A stretch of DNA of 35,940 nucleotides from a virus. The stretch covers positions 1 to 35,940 of IMG/VR virus record IMGVR_UViG_3300030103_001064; one strand, 5' to 3'. Shown one piece after another: positions 20,907-27,946 of the stretch (positions within the stretch are counted from its first letter, which is position 1; each line of letters opens with the position of its first letter). The notes under the pieces are model-generated. The model made no database searches and had not been told where the DNA came from. It saw only the letters and a program-made list of their open reading frames with translations. The position numbers and the translations under genes were made by a program.

Positions 20907-22820
20907 ATGTTACCAACTGAATACCAAAACTATATTGCTATCTCTCGTTATGCGAGATGGATTGAAAAAGAAAACAGAAGAGAAACGTGGAGTGAAACTG
21001 TTGAACGATATGTTAGTTATATGCAAGGACGTTATGAGAAACTAACAAATAAAAAATTAGACAAGAAAGAAAGAGATAGATGGATTGATGCTATCACTAC
21101 ATTAAAAGTTATGCCTTCAATGAGAGCATTGATGACTGCAGGAGCTGCTCTTGATAAAGATAATGTAGCAGGATTTAACTGTTCATATGTAGCTATTGAT
21201 AATGTAAGAACCTTTGACGAAATTATGTACATACTTATGTGTGGTACTGGTGTAGGGTTTAGTGTTGAAAGACAATACGTTGATAAACTTCCTGAGATTG
21301 CAGAGAAGTTTCATACTACTGAAACAGTAATCAAAGTTAGAGATAGTAAAATAGGCTGGGCAAAATCTTATCGTGAACTTGTTGCTATGCTTTACGCAGG
21401 ACAAATACCACAGTTTGATATGTCTCTTGTCAGACCTGCAGGTGCTAAACTAAAAACATTTGGTGGACGTGCTAGTGGTCCTGACCCATTAAGAGATTTA
21501 TTTAAATTTAGTATTGAAACATTTCAAAAAGCTAGTGGTAGAAAATTAAATAGTATTGAGTGTCATGATATTGTATGTAAAATTGCAGACGTAGTTGTTT
21601 GTGGTGGTGTAAGACGTTCAGCTTTAATTAGTCTTTCTAATCTTTCAGACATTAGAATGAGAGATGCAAAGACTGGTCAATGGTGGGACAATAATCCACA
21701 AAGAAGTTATGCTAATAACTCTGTAGCTTATACTGAGAAGCCTGACATAGGTACATTCATGAAGGAGTGGGTATCTCTTTATGATTCTAAATCAGGTGAA
21801 CGTGGTATCTTTAATAGAGTTGCATCACAAAAGATGGCAACACGTTCAGGTAGAAGAGAAGGTGACTTTGACTTTGGGACTAATCCATGTTCAGAAATAG
21901 TTTTACGAAATAAACAATTTTGTAATCTATCTGAAGTAGTTGTAAGACCTGATGATACTGAAGAAACTTTAAAAGAAAAGGTAGAGATAGCTACAATCTT
22001 TGGTACACTTCAGTCAACTCTATCAGACTTTAGATACTTAACTAAACAATGGAAAGATAACACTGAAGAAGAAAGATTACTAGGTGTTTCATTAACTGGT
22101 ATTATGGACCACGAAGTTTTATCAGGTAATATATTTAATCAAACTGTTTTAAAAGAAATGTTAATTAACTTAAAAGAACATTCAATTAAAACAAATAAGA
22201 AGTGGGCAGAGATGCTAGGAGTTAATCAAGCTACTGCTATTACTTGTGTGAAACCTTCAGGAACTGTATCACAATTAGTTGATTCAGCTTCAGGTATTCA
22301 CCCACGTTATTCACCTTACTACCTTAGAACTGTAAGGGCAGATAAGAAAGACCCATTGTGTGACATGATGTTAGACAAAGGTTTCTATGGTGAAGATGAC
22401 GTAATGAAACCTAATGATACAAAAGTTATTTACTTTCCTATGAAGTCTCCAACGAGTTCAATTATGAGAGATGCTAAATCTGCTATTGAACAACTAGAGA
22501 TATGGAAGATGTATCAATTGCATTGGTGTGAACACAAACCTTCAATCACAGTTTATGTGAAAGAAGATGAATGGTTACAAGTAGGTGCATGGGTTTATGA
22601 AAACTTTGATGTGATGAGTGGTGTTTCATTCTTACCTCACTCTGAGCACTCATATAAACAAGCACCTTATCAAGAAGTTGATAAGAATACATATGAAGAA
22701 TGGTTAGCTAAGACTCCTAAAAATATTAATTGGATGGACTTAACTAACTATGAGAAAGAAGATACAACTACATCATCAAAAGAACTTGCGTGTACTGCAG
22801 GTGCGTGTGAAATAGTTTAA
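20907..22820 (+). CDS. Adenosylcobalamin-dependent ribonucleotide reductase (class II)
   Basis: 637 residues, a compact monomeric class II enzyme that reduces ribonucleotides to deoxyribonucleotides. C91 (FNCSYVAID) and C338 (QFCNLSE) are the redox pair of the active site. C328 and E330 in NPCSE are the thiyl-radical Cys and general base; the spacing of 11 between C328 and C338/339 fits Lactobacillus RTPR (C408/C419). GGVRRSA and KPSGTVSQLVDSASG are family signatures. The C-terminal shuttle pair is CTAGAC (about 630-635). No class I beta subunit is present, so the host must supply B12 coenzyme. Strongly placed directly after the replication genes to feed DNA synthesis. Confidence 0.93.
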   Translation: MLPTEYQNYIAISRYARWIEKENRRETWSETVERYVSYMQGRYEKLTNKKLDKKERDRWIDAITTLKVMPSMRALMTAGAALDKDNVAGFNCSYVAIDNVRTFDEIMYILMCGTGVGFSVERQYVDKLPEIAEKFHTTETVIKVRDSKIGWAKSYRELVAMLYAGQIPQFDMSLVRPAGAKLKTFGGRASGPDPLRDLFKFSIETFQKASGRKLNSIECHDIVCKIADVVVCGGVRRSALISLSNLSDIRMRDAKTGQWWDNNPQRSYANNSVAYTEKPDIGTFMKEWVSLYDSKSGERGIFNRVASQKMATRSGRREGDFDFGTNPCSEIVLRNKQFCNLSEVVVRPDDTEETLKEKVEIATIFGTLQSTLSDFRYLTKQWKDNTEEERLLGVSLTGIMDHEVLSGNIFNQTVLKEMLINLKEHSIKTNKKWAEMLGVNQATAITCVKPSGTVSQLVDSASGIHPRYSPYYLRTVRADKKDPLCDMMLDKGFYGEDDVMKPNDTKVIYFPMKSPTSSIMRDAKSAIEQLEIWKMYQLHWCEHKPSITVYVKEDEWLQVGAWVYENFDVMSGVSFLPHSEHSYKQAPYQEVDKNTYEEWLAKTPKNINWMDLTNYEKEDTTTSSKELACTAGACEIV

Positions 22821-22827
22821 TTTTTTC

Positions 22828-22855
22828 TTGACTTTATATTTAAAAGGAGTATAAT
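22828..22855 (+). promoter_or_regulatory. Promoter overlapping a ribosome binding site
   Basis: TTGACT (22828-22833), a 16-base spacer and consensus TATAAT (22850-22855). The spacer holds AAAGGAG, the ribosome site used by readthrough messages. Initiation here would start about at the ATG (22862), giving a leaderless message. Confidence 0.65.
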
Positions 22856-22861
22856 AATACA

Positions 22862-23695
22862 ATGTTATTAAATGCTAGAACAAATTACGAGTCAGAGACT
22901 ATACATCCATTACCCTATAATGAAACTAGTTTTGTTTTTATAGGGTATGATAGTCGTGAAGATATTGCTTATAGAGTTTGTGAACATTCTTTAATACGAA
23001 GAAGTTCACGACCTCTTACAGTAATTGATTTAAACCATATCACTTTAAGAAAAGGTGGTTACTTTAATAGAGAGTGGAGAGAAAATGAAGAGGGTCAGAA
23101 ATATGATGTGATAGATGATAAACCTTTTTCTACAGAGTTTAGTCATACACGTTTCCTTGCACCTGAGATTGCTAAACGTAATGGTGTTAAAGGTTGGATT
23201 ATGTTTTGTGACTGTGACTTTTTATTCTTGGACGATATAGATAAACTATTCAAGTGGGTTGAACTTAACTGTCCTGATAAAGCAGTAGCTTGTGTTAAGT
23301 TTGACTGGCAACCTACTGAAGATACTAAGATGGACAACCAAAAACAATTAGGTTATGACAAAAAGCTTTGGTCTTCACTTATGTTATTAAATATGTCACA
23401 TAAAGATGTGCGTAATCTTACATGTGAAGATGTAAATACTATGAGAGGTTTACATCTACATCAATTCAAATGGACTTCAGACAGTGAGATTGCAGGTATA
23501 CCTTGCACCTGGAATCATATTCCTGATGTATCTAATATAGGAGAGAAACCTAGTGCTATACATTTTTCTTTAGGTGGACCTTGGTTTGGTGGTTCATATA
23601 AAGATATTAGGTTTGCTCAAGACTGGGAAGATGAGAAACTATTATATAGAAATACAGTAGATGAAACTAGACCAACACAATGGGTAAAATTTTAA
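22862..23695 (+). CDS. Glycosyltransferase-like protein (GT-A fold)
   Basis: 277 residues. The opening SFVFIGYDSREDIAYRVCEH and the segment WIMFCDCDFLFLDDIDKLF, with its D-x-D (DCD) motif, fit nucleotide-sugar-dependent GT-A enzymes. Later LGGPWFGGSYKDIRFAQDW resembles the C-terminal part of such proteins. Donor and acceptor are unknown. It is followed after one base by a related larger protein, so the pair probably act on the same target, such as host surface glycans, phage DNA or virion proteins. It has a promoter of its own in the intergenic gap. Confidence 0.65.
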   Translation: MLLNARTNYESETIHPLPYNETSFVFIGYDSREDIAYRVCEHSLIRRSSRPLTVIDLNHITLRKGGYFNREWRENEEGQKYDVIDDKPFSTEFSHTRFLAPEIAKRNGVKGWIMFCDCDFLFLDDIDKLFKWVELNCPDKAVACVKFDWQPTEDTKMDNQKQLGYDKKLWSSLMLLNMSHKDVRNLTCEDVNTMRGLHLHQFKWTSDSEIAGIPCTWNHIPDVSNIGEKPSAIHFSLGGPWFGGSYKDIRFAQDWEDEKLLYRNTVDETRPTQWVKF

Positions 23696-23696
23696 T

Positions 23697-25970
23697 ATGA
23701 AAGACACAATAAATATCGTTACGTCCTTTAATCCTAAAGGGTGGGAAACTTACGCAAAGAAAATGATTGACTCAGTTGTCAAATATATGGCTGATGATTT
23801 ACATTTAACTGCTTACTATCATGACTTTACTGATGAGCAGATAAAAGAGTTTCCTAAAACAGACAAGATAACATTTAGAAATCTTAATAAGGTAGACGAA
23901 ATGATTACCTATCGTGAAGAAATGAAACTTCATGATGGTACTGAAGGTGGTAAGATGCCTTATAACTGGAGATTAGATGCCATTAAATGGTGTCACAAAG
24001 TGTATGCTCTGACTGACTTCTCCTTCAAGTTGGTAGAAAAGAGTGTACAAGTAGGGTGGGTAGTTTGGTTAGATGCTGATATTATCCTTAGAAAGCCTGT
24101 TAATAAACAAGACTTGTTTGGAATCATTCCCCTAGGTTCTGAACTCGTCCACTTAGGTAGGAAAGATGTGGACTATAGTGAAACATCTTTCATGGCTTTT
24201 AATCTTAATACTGTCCCACCCCTTGATTTACTAGGAGATATGAGAGGTCTTTATAATAGTCATGAAGTTCTTTCATATAGAGAATGGCATGATGGATTTA
24301 TCTTTGAAAGATTATTTAATATCTATGGTGCACATGGTTTAAAGAAACACAGTTTAACACCAGAAGTGAGAGGTTTAGATGCGTTTAATAATTCTCCTTT
24401 GGCAGATTACTTTGAACACTTCAAGGGCAATAGGAAGGATTTGTTATCTAACAAAACCACACCTGATGTCGTTGGTCCAAAGAGGTACAAACAGTTGGCT
24501 GATGTCATCAGACATTACAAGTTTTCAAGAATACTGGAGACAGGTACATGGAATGGTGGTCGTGCTATTGAAATGGCACTGGCAGCTTTTGACAACGTAG
24601 ACAAAGTTTATTATGAAGGTTATGATTTATTTGAAGATGCAGATGAATTTACTGATGCAACTGAAATGAATACTAAACCACATAATCTTTATGAAGCAGT
24701 TAGCAATAGACTAAAAGAATTTAAAACTTTTGTTAAAGAAAAAATGAACAAAGACTTTGAATTTAAATTAGTTAAAGGTGATACTAAAGTAACACTAACA
24801 CAACAAAAAGATTTTGACATAGCTTATCTTGATGGAGGACATAGTTTTGATACTGTTCAACACGATTACAATATGACAAAAGATTTACCTGTTGTTGTGT
24901 TTGACGATTACTTTACTAAAGATGACAAAGGAAAGGAAGTTGTTGATGAACATAAAGGAACGAATAAAGTATTTGATGCCCTTGATAAAAAGCTACGCAA
25001 AAAAGTTCTTCCATCTAGTGACCCAGTGGCAGGTGGTGGTGTTACTCACCTTGCTATCGTTCTTCATAAATCTAGTCTTGATAAACTCCCTGAAAGTTTC
25101 AATCACGTTCCAATAATTGTTAAACCAAAAGACTGTATGCCTACTGATTATATTAGAAACAATATAAAAAATAATGTACAGTCAATTAATAAATGGTTAA
25201 CTAAAGCTAGACCACATGGAGAGGTACTTAACATAGTATCAGGTGGTAGTTCTTTTTTAAATTATAAAGATTATCTTAAATCAACTAAAGATAAAATCAT
25301 GTGTGTTAAACATTCACTACCTATGCTTTTGAAAGAAGGTATAGTTCCTTGGGCATGTAACATACTTGACCCCAGACCTATTGAAGGTACAAGTACACAT
25401 GGGATTGTTCGTAAAGAATTATTTAAAGATATACCTAAAGAGACTATATTCTTTGTATCATCTATGACTGATACCTCAGTTGTAGATTATTTAAAAGATA
25501 AGAGTGCAAAGATAGTGGGTTGGAATGCTTACTCAGATGCTATTGTTGAGAAGAATACAGATAATAAAGTTACTATACCAAAAGAATTAGGTATACCTGA
25601 TGATACAGTTCTATTAACTGGTGGTACTTGTGCAGCTATGAGAGCCATTAGTGTTGGACACACATTAGGATTTAGAAACTTTAAACTATATGGTTTTGAT
25701 TGTTCAATGGATGAGCCTAAAGATAAAGATGCAGTTGATAGTTCAACAGGTAAAGGTAAATACTTACACGTTACTACAAATAATAAGAAGTTCTGGACTA
25801 CAGGTGAACTACTAGCTATGGCACAAGACTGTGAAAAATTATTTCAAAGACAAGATGTTGATATGCATATGGAACTATATGGTGAGGGTACTCTTGTTTC
25901 TGAGTTGTGGAAAACTGGTGGTAGAAAGGAACATCCTAAATATGAAAATACTCTCTTCAATAACGATTAA
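23697..25970 (+). CDS. Three-domain protein: glycosyltransferase, methyltransferase and MptE/DUF115-like
   Basis: 757 residues. Residues 1-about 235 look like a GT-A glycosyltransferase with VVWLDADIILRKP (D-x-D near 123) and an INIVTSFNPKGWETYAK start. About 260-470 is a class I SAM-dependent methyltransferase: RILETGTWNGGRAIEMALA (motif I region, about 277), then DIAYLDGGHSFDTVQHDYN and VVVFDDYF. About 490-757 resembles DUF115/MptE-like proteins: VSGGSSFLNYKDYL, WACNILDPRPIEG, LLTGGTCAAMRAISVGHTLG and LYGFDCSM. Such C-terminal domains occur in glycan-modifying or motility-accessory proteins. The combination suggests sequential sugar transfer and methylation on one substrate. The order is seen directly; substrate is unknown. 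Confidence 0.65.
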   Translation: MKDTINIVTSFNPKGWETYAKKMIDSVVKYMADDLHLTAYYHDFTDEQIKEFPKTDKITFRNLNKVDEMITYREEMKLHDGTEGGKMPYNWRLDAIKWCHKVYALTDFSFKLVEKSVQVGWVVWLDADIILRKPVNKQDLFGIIPLGSELVHLGRKDVDYSETSFMAFNLNTVPPLDLLGDMRGLYNSHEVLSYREWHDGFIFERLFNIYGAHGLKKHSLTPEVRGLDAFNNSPLADYFEHFKGNRKDLLSNKTTPDVVGPKRYKQLADVIRHYKFSRILETGTWNGGRAIEMALAAFDNVDKVYYEGYDLFEDADEFTDATEMNTKPHNLYEAVSNRLKEFKTFVKEKMNKDFEFKLVKGDTKVTLTQQKDFDIAYLDGGHSFDTVQHDYNMTKDLPVVVFDDYFTKDDKGKEVVDEHKGTNKVFDALDKKLRKKVLPSSDPVAGGGVTHLAIVLHKSSLDKLPESFNHVPIIVKPKDCMPTDYIRNNIKNNVQSINKWLTKARPHGEVLNIVSGGSSFLNYKDYLKSTKDKIMCVKHSLPMLLKEGIVPWACNILDPRPIEGTSTHGIVRKELFKDIPKETIFFVSSMTDTSVVDYLKDKSAKIVGWNAYSDAIVEKNTDNKVTIPKELGIPDDTVLLTGGTCAAMRAISVGHTLGFRNFKLYGFDCSMDEPKDKDAVDSSTGKGKYLHVTTNNKKFWTTGELLAMAQDCEKLFQRQDVDMHMELYGEGTLVSELWKTGGRKEHPKYENTLFNND

Positions 25971-26517
25971 AGATTTTATAGAATATAAAGACTGTCAAGC
26001 AATTTATAAATCAGTTATAAATTTAAAAGACTCTTGGTCACTTTATTCCAACAGATTATCACTAGGTTCAGGAAAAGAAGATAAAGATAATGAAGATAGT
26101 TATAAAGATAAATGTCTTACAAATAATCCTATCATATTTGAAAAGTTTCCATCATTATTATTTAAAGTAAAGCAAGTGTTAAACAATATGTACGTTGATG
26201 ATTTAACATTTGAAGATACGTACTCATCACCTGCATTTGATATTATACAAAATGATGGGACTTACTATACCCCATCTCATAATGCAGATAGTTATTTTGT
26301 ACTACCTATATACACTGGAGAATCAAATTCAGGTTTGTTCTATTATAATAGACCTGAAACTAAAAAATATTATATGCCTATGTATGAAGGTTACTTTTAT
26401 TTTTATACTAAACCTTTACATAAGTATTATGAAAAACTTATTGAAAATAATGATTTAGTATGTCTTGAAGGTAAATGTAAGATGAACAAAAATAATAAAA
26501 TTACTCTTTTTTTCTAA
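25942..26517 (+). CDS. Hypothetical protein, possibly beta-barrel (191 aa)
   Basis: From the ATG at 25942 (MKILSSITIKDFIEYKDCQA); the frame extends to 25831 inside the preceding gene. The middle and end alternate aromatic and polar residues (SPAFDIIQNDGTYYTPSHNA, SYFVLPIYTGESNSGLFYYN, MYEGYFYFYTKPLHKYYEKL) like a beta barrel. The layout of an H-x-D-like SHNAD, an 'SGLFYYNRPE' strand and a later His is reminiscent of 2-oxoglutarate oxygenase or cupin folds, but I cannot confirm metal ligands. Overlaps the fusion protein gene by 29 bases, so it is part of the same glycan-related block. Confidence 0.6.
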   Translation: MKILSSITIKDFIEYKDCQAIYKSVINLKDSWSLYSNRLSLGSGKEDKDNEDSYKDKCLTNNPIIFEKFPSLLFKVKQVLNNMYVDDLTFEDTYSSPAFDIIQNDGTYYTPSHNADSYFVLPIYTGESNSGLFYYNRPETKKYYMPMYEGYFYFYTKPLHKYYEKLIENNDLVCLEGKCKMNKNNKITLFF

Positions 26518-26529
26518 ATAGATTTGAGT

Positions 26530-26535
26530 TATAAT
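26530..26535 (+). promoter_or_regulatory. Possible -10 box before the holin gene
   Basis: Perfect TATAAT at 26530-26535, 22 bases before the holin ATG. No good -35 is visible (T-rich stretch only), so this is a weak or activator-dependent promoter at most. Confidence 0.3.
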
Positions 26536-26557
26536 ACATATAAATGGGAGAAATATT

Positions 26558-26929
26558 ATGTTATTACCAATGATTGCACCTATATTAGGTAAAGTAATTG
26601 ATAGAATAATTCCTGATAAAGCTGGTCAAGCAAAGGCTCAATCAGAATTAAACAAGGCACTTGTTACACATTCAGCAGATATAGAAAAAGCTGCTGCATC
26701 TGTGGTCGTTGCTGAAGCTCAAGGTGAAGGTTGGTTACAACGTAATTGGAGACCCCTGACTATGGTATCTTTCTTGATACTTTTATTTATGTATTGGTTT
26801 GGAATACATCCTGAGAATTTATCAGACGCAGTTATTATGAAACTGTTTGATTTATTACAGATTGGTATTGGTGGCTACATCATAAGTAGAGGTGCTGAGA
26901 AAGGAATTAAAACATGGAAGGAGAAATAA
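26558..26929 (+). CDS. Holin (3TM/GTA-type family)
   Basis: 123 residues with the pattern of the 3TM holin family: N-terminal helix MIAPILGKVIDRIIPD, a helical linker (AQSELNKALV), then EAQGEGWLQRNWRPLTM leading to the hydrophobic MVSFLILLFMYWFG, and a C-terminal IGIGGYIISRGAEKGI. It would form inner-membrane holes that release the M15 endolysin encoded about 14 kb upstream. The WLQRNWRPL and GGY...RxAEK signatures are typical. GGGAG precedes the ATG. It is followed after 1 base by pqqA. Confidence 0.85.
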   Translation: MLLPMIAPILGKVIDRIIPDKAGQAKAQSELNKALVTHSADIEKAAASVVVAEAQGEGWLQRNWRPLTMVSFLILLFMYWFGIHPENLSDAVIMKLFDLLQIGIGGYIISRGAEKGIKTWKEK

Positions 26930-26930
26930 T

Positions 26931-27011
26931 ATGACTGCATGGACAAAACCTATTATTGCAGAAATTTCTGTAGGTTTAGAAATCAACTCATATGCTTGTG
27001 CTGAAAAGTAA
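26931..27011 (+). CDS. pqqA: PqqA-like PQQ precursor peptide (26 aa)
   Basis: A 26-codon gene, MTAWTKPIIAEISVGLEINS followed by YACAEK. It matches the PqqA family in length and layout: an AW-x-KP-start, then E-(I/V)-x-VG-(L/M)-E-(I/V)-x-x-Y-x-x-AE. The Glu17 and Tyr21 pair (E-x3-Y) is the pair crosslinked by PqqE to form the cofactor pyrroloquinoline quinone. The ribosome site GGAAGGAG at 8 bases is excellent, so it should be well translated. It begins 1 base after the holin gene. No pqqB, C, D or E is seen, so the host would supply the rest of the pathway. Family knowledge and sequence agree; effect on host PQQ metabolism is inference. Confidence 0.85.
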   Translation: MTAWTKPIIAEISVGLEINSYACAEK

Positions 27012-27122
27012 TAGCATTTATTTTTTGGTGTGAGCCATATGCTTTTTAAGGTATGGCTTTCATCTAGTTTAACTATAACATTATTGCCTAATGATAGGGA
27101 TAATTAACTAAAGGAGAATAAT
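27012..27122 (+). promoter_or_regulatory. Intergenic hairpins after pqqA
   Basis: AGCCATA (27033-27039) pairs with TATGGCT (27052-27058). An alternative stem, AGCAT (27013-27017) with ATGCT (27038-27042) followed by TTTTT, looks like a weak terminator. The two use some of the same bases and exclude each other. No ORF of note until 27123. Confidence 0.4.
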
Positions 27123-27338
27123 ATGATGTTATTGGACAACATGTTCTATAATCATTTTGATTTAATGAGACCAAAAGTAATGGTCGTATCTGATAAAATG
27201 TATCAGGAAGCTCAACAAAAGAAACTACAAGCTAGATTAGATTATCTTGTAGAACAAAAAGAGCATTATGAAAAAGAAATAAAAGAAGTGAAAGACGAAA
27301 TGTCTGAACTAAAGATTGAAAATAAATCTGATAAATAA
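27123..27338 (+). CDS. Coiled-coil hypothetical protein (71 aa)
   Basis: MMLLDNMFYNHFDLMRPKVM, then VVSDKMYQEAQQKKLQARLD and a long E/K-rich coiled coil. The PKVMVVSDxxYxExQxxKxxxRL pattern is one I recall from small proteins in marine cyanophages and other podoviruses, without known function. It is the last rightward gene, directly before the terminator at 27341. A second in-frame Met (27126) is also possible. AAAGGAG precedes it. Confidence 0.7.
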   Translation: MMLLDNMFYNHFDLMRPKVMVVSDKMYQEAQQKKLQARLDYLVEQKEHYEKEIKEVKDEMSELKIENKSDK

Positions 27339-27340
27339 AT

Positions 27341-27383
27341 AAAAAACCCCTAGCTAACTTAATAACTAGGGGTATTTTTTTGT
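27341..27383. terminator. Bidirectional terminator where the two operons converge
   Basis: ACCCCTAG (27346-27353) pairs with CTAGGGGT (27366-27373), 8 bp with a 12-base loop. It is flanked by an A6 run on the left (27341-27346) and T7 (27375-27381) on the right, so it can stop transcription from both sides. Confidence 0.9.
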
Positions 27384-27400
27384 CCAATTTTCACAGTTGG

Positions 27401-27514
27401 CTATCCATATAATAGTTCTTGTAATCCATAATGTGCGTGTAAGTCAAACGCAATCTCAGCTAAATGTAAAGCTATCTCAATTAAAAGTAAAGTTATAATA
27501 ATTCTATTTGTCAT
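27401..27514 (-). CDS. Small hydrophobic ORF at the end of the late operon (37 aa)
   Basis: MTNRIIITLLLIEIALHLAE to YGLQELLYG, an amphipathic or membrane helix. Its start overlaps the end of the preceding gene in another frame (8-base region around ATGATGACAAATAG; an ATG at 27517 is also possible). It lies just before the terminator. Coding status uncertain. Confidence 0.45.
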   Translation of the reverse strand: MTNRIIITLLLIEIALHLAEIAFDLHAHYGLQELLYG

Positions 27515-27716
27515 CATACAACCTATGATAAGTTTTTTTTAAGAATCTTTTACACATTGATTTAAAAAATCCTTTGATATAATATTTACCTATACGAATA
27601 GGTATTAGTAATGGTGTAGTCATCACATCAAATATAACAATGAGTATGTCCACACTAAAGTCAATGATATTATCTGCATCTTTAAACTTTTGTTTAAGTT
27701 TATTCCACCACTTCAT
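27504..27716 (-). CDS. Membrane-associated hypothetical protein (70 aa)
   Basis: MKWWNKLKQKFKDADNIIDF, a hydrophobic centre (SVDILIVIFDVMTTPLLIPIR) and a basic C-terminus (KRFLKKTYHRLYDDK). One membrane helix with positive flanks. Coupled to the preceding gene by an ATGA overlap. Function unknown; it lies with virion genes. Confidence 0.6.
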   Translation of the reverse strand: MKWWNKLKQKFKDADNIIDFSVDILIVIFDVMTTPLLIPIRIGKYYIKGFFKSMCKRFLKKTYHRLYDDK

Positions 27717-27946
27717 ATCATCTTAATCCACGTATACACTAATCCTAGTGCAGCACCTACAATAAACAACATCTTAATAGCACCTGAACCTCTGGCAATA
27801 TCTGCTCTGAGACCTGATATAATCTCTGTCTGTTTGTTAATTAATTCAAAAGCAACTTCTAGTTTATTGGCAACCTCTTTATGTTGTTCTTCATTACGTG
27901 CTTCAAGTGCAGCTAGTCGTGCTTCTAACGAATCATTATTACCCAT
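27713..27946 (-). CDS. Coiled-coil protein with C-terminal membrane helix (77 aa)
   Basis: A Glu/Ala-rich coiled coil (SLEARLAALEARNEEQHKEV) followed by a C-terminal hydrophobic helix (IKMLFIVGAALGLVYTWIK). The layout is that of XhlA-type or spanin-like lysis helpers (helix then single membrane anchor), so a role in lysis or virion entry is possible. The start overlaps the stop of the 1202-residue protein by one base. Confidence 0.6.
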   Translation of the reverse strand: MGNNDSLEARLAALEARNEEQHKEVANKLEVAFELINKQTEIISGLRADIARGSGAIKMLFIVGAALGLVYTWIKMI

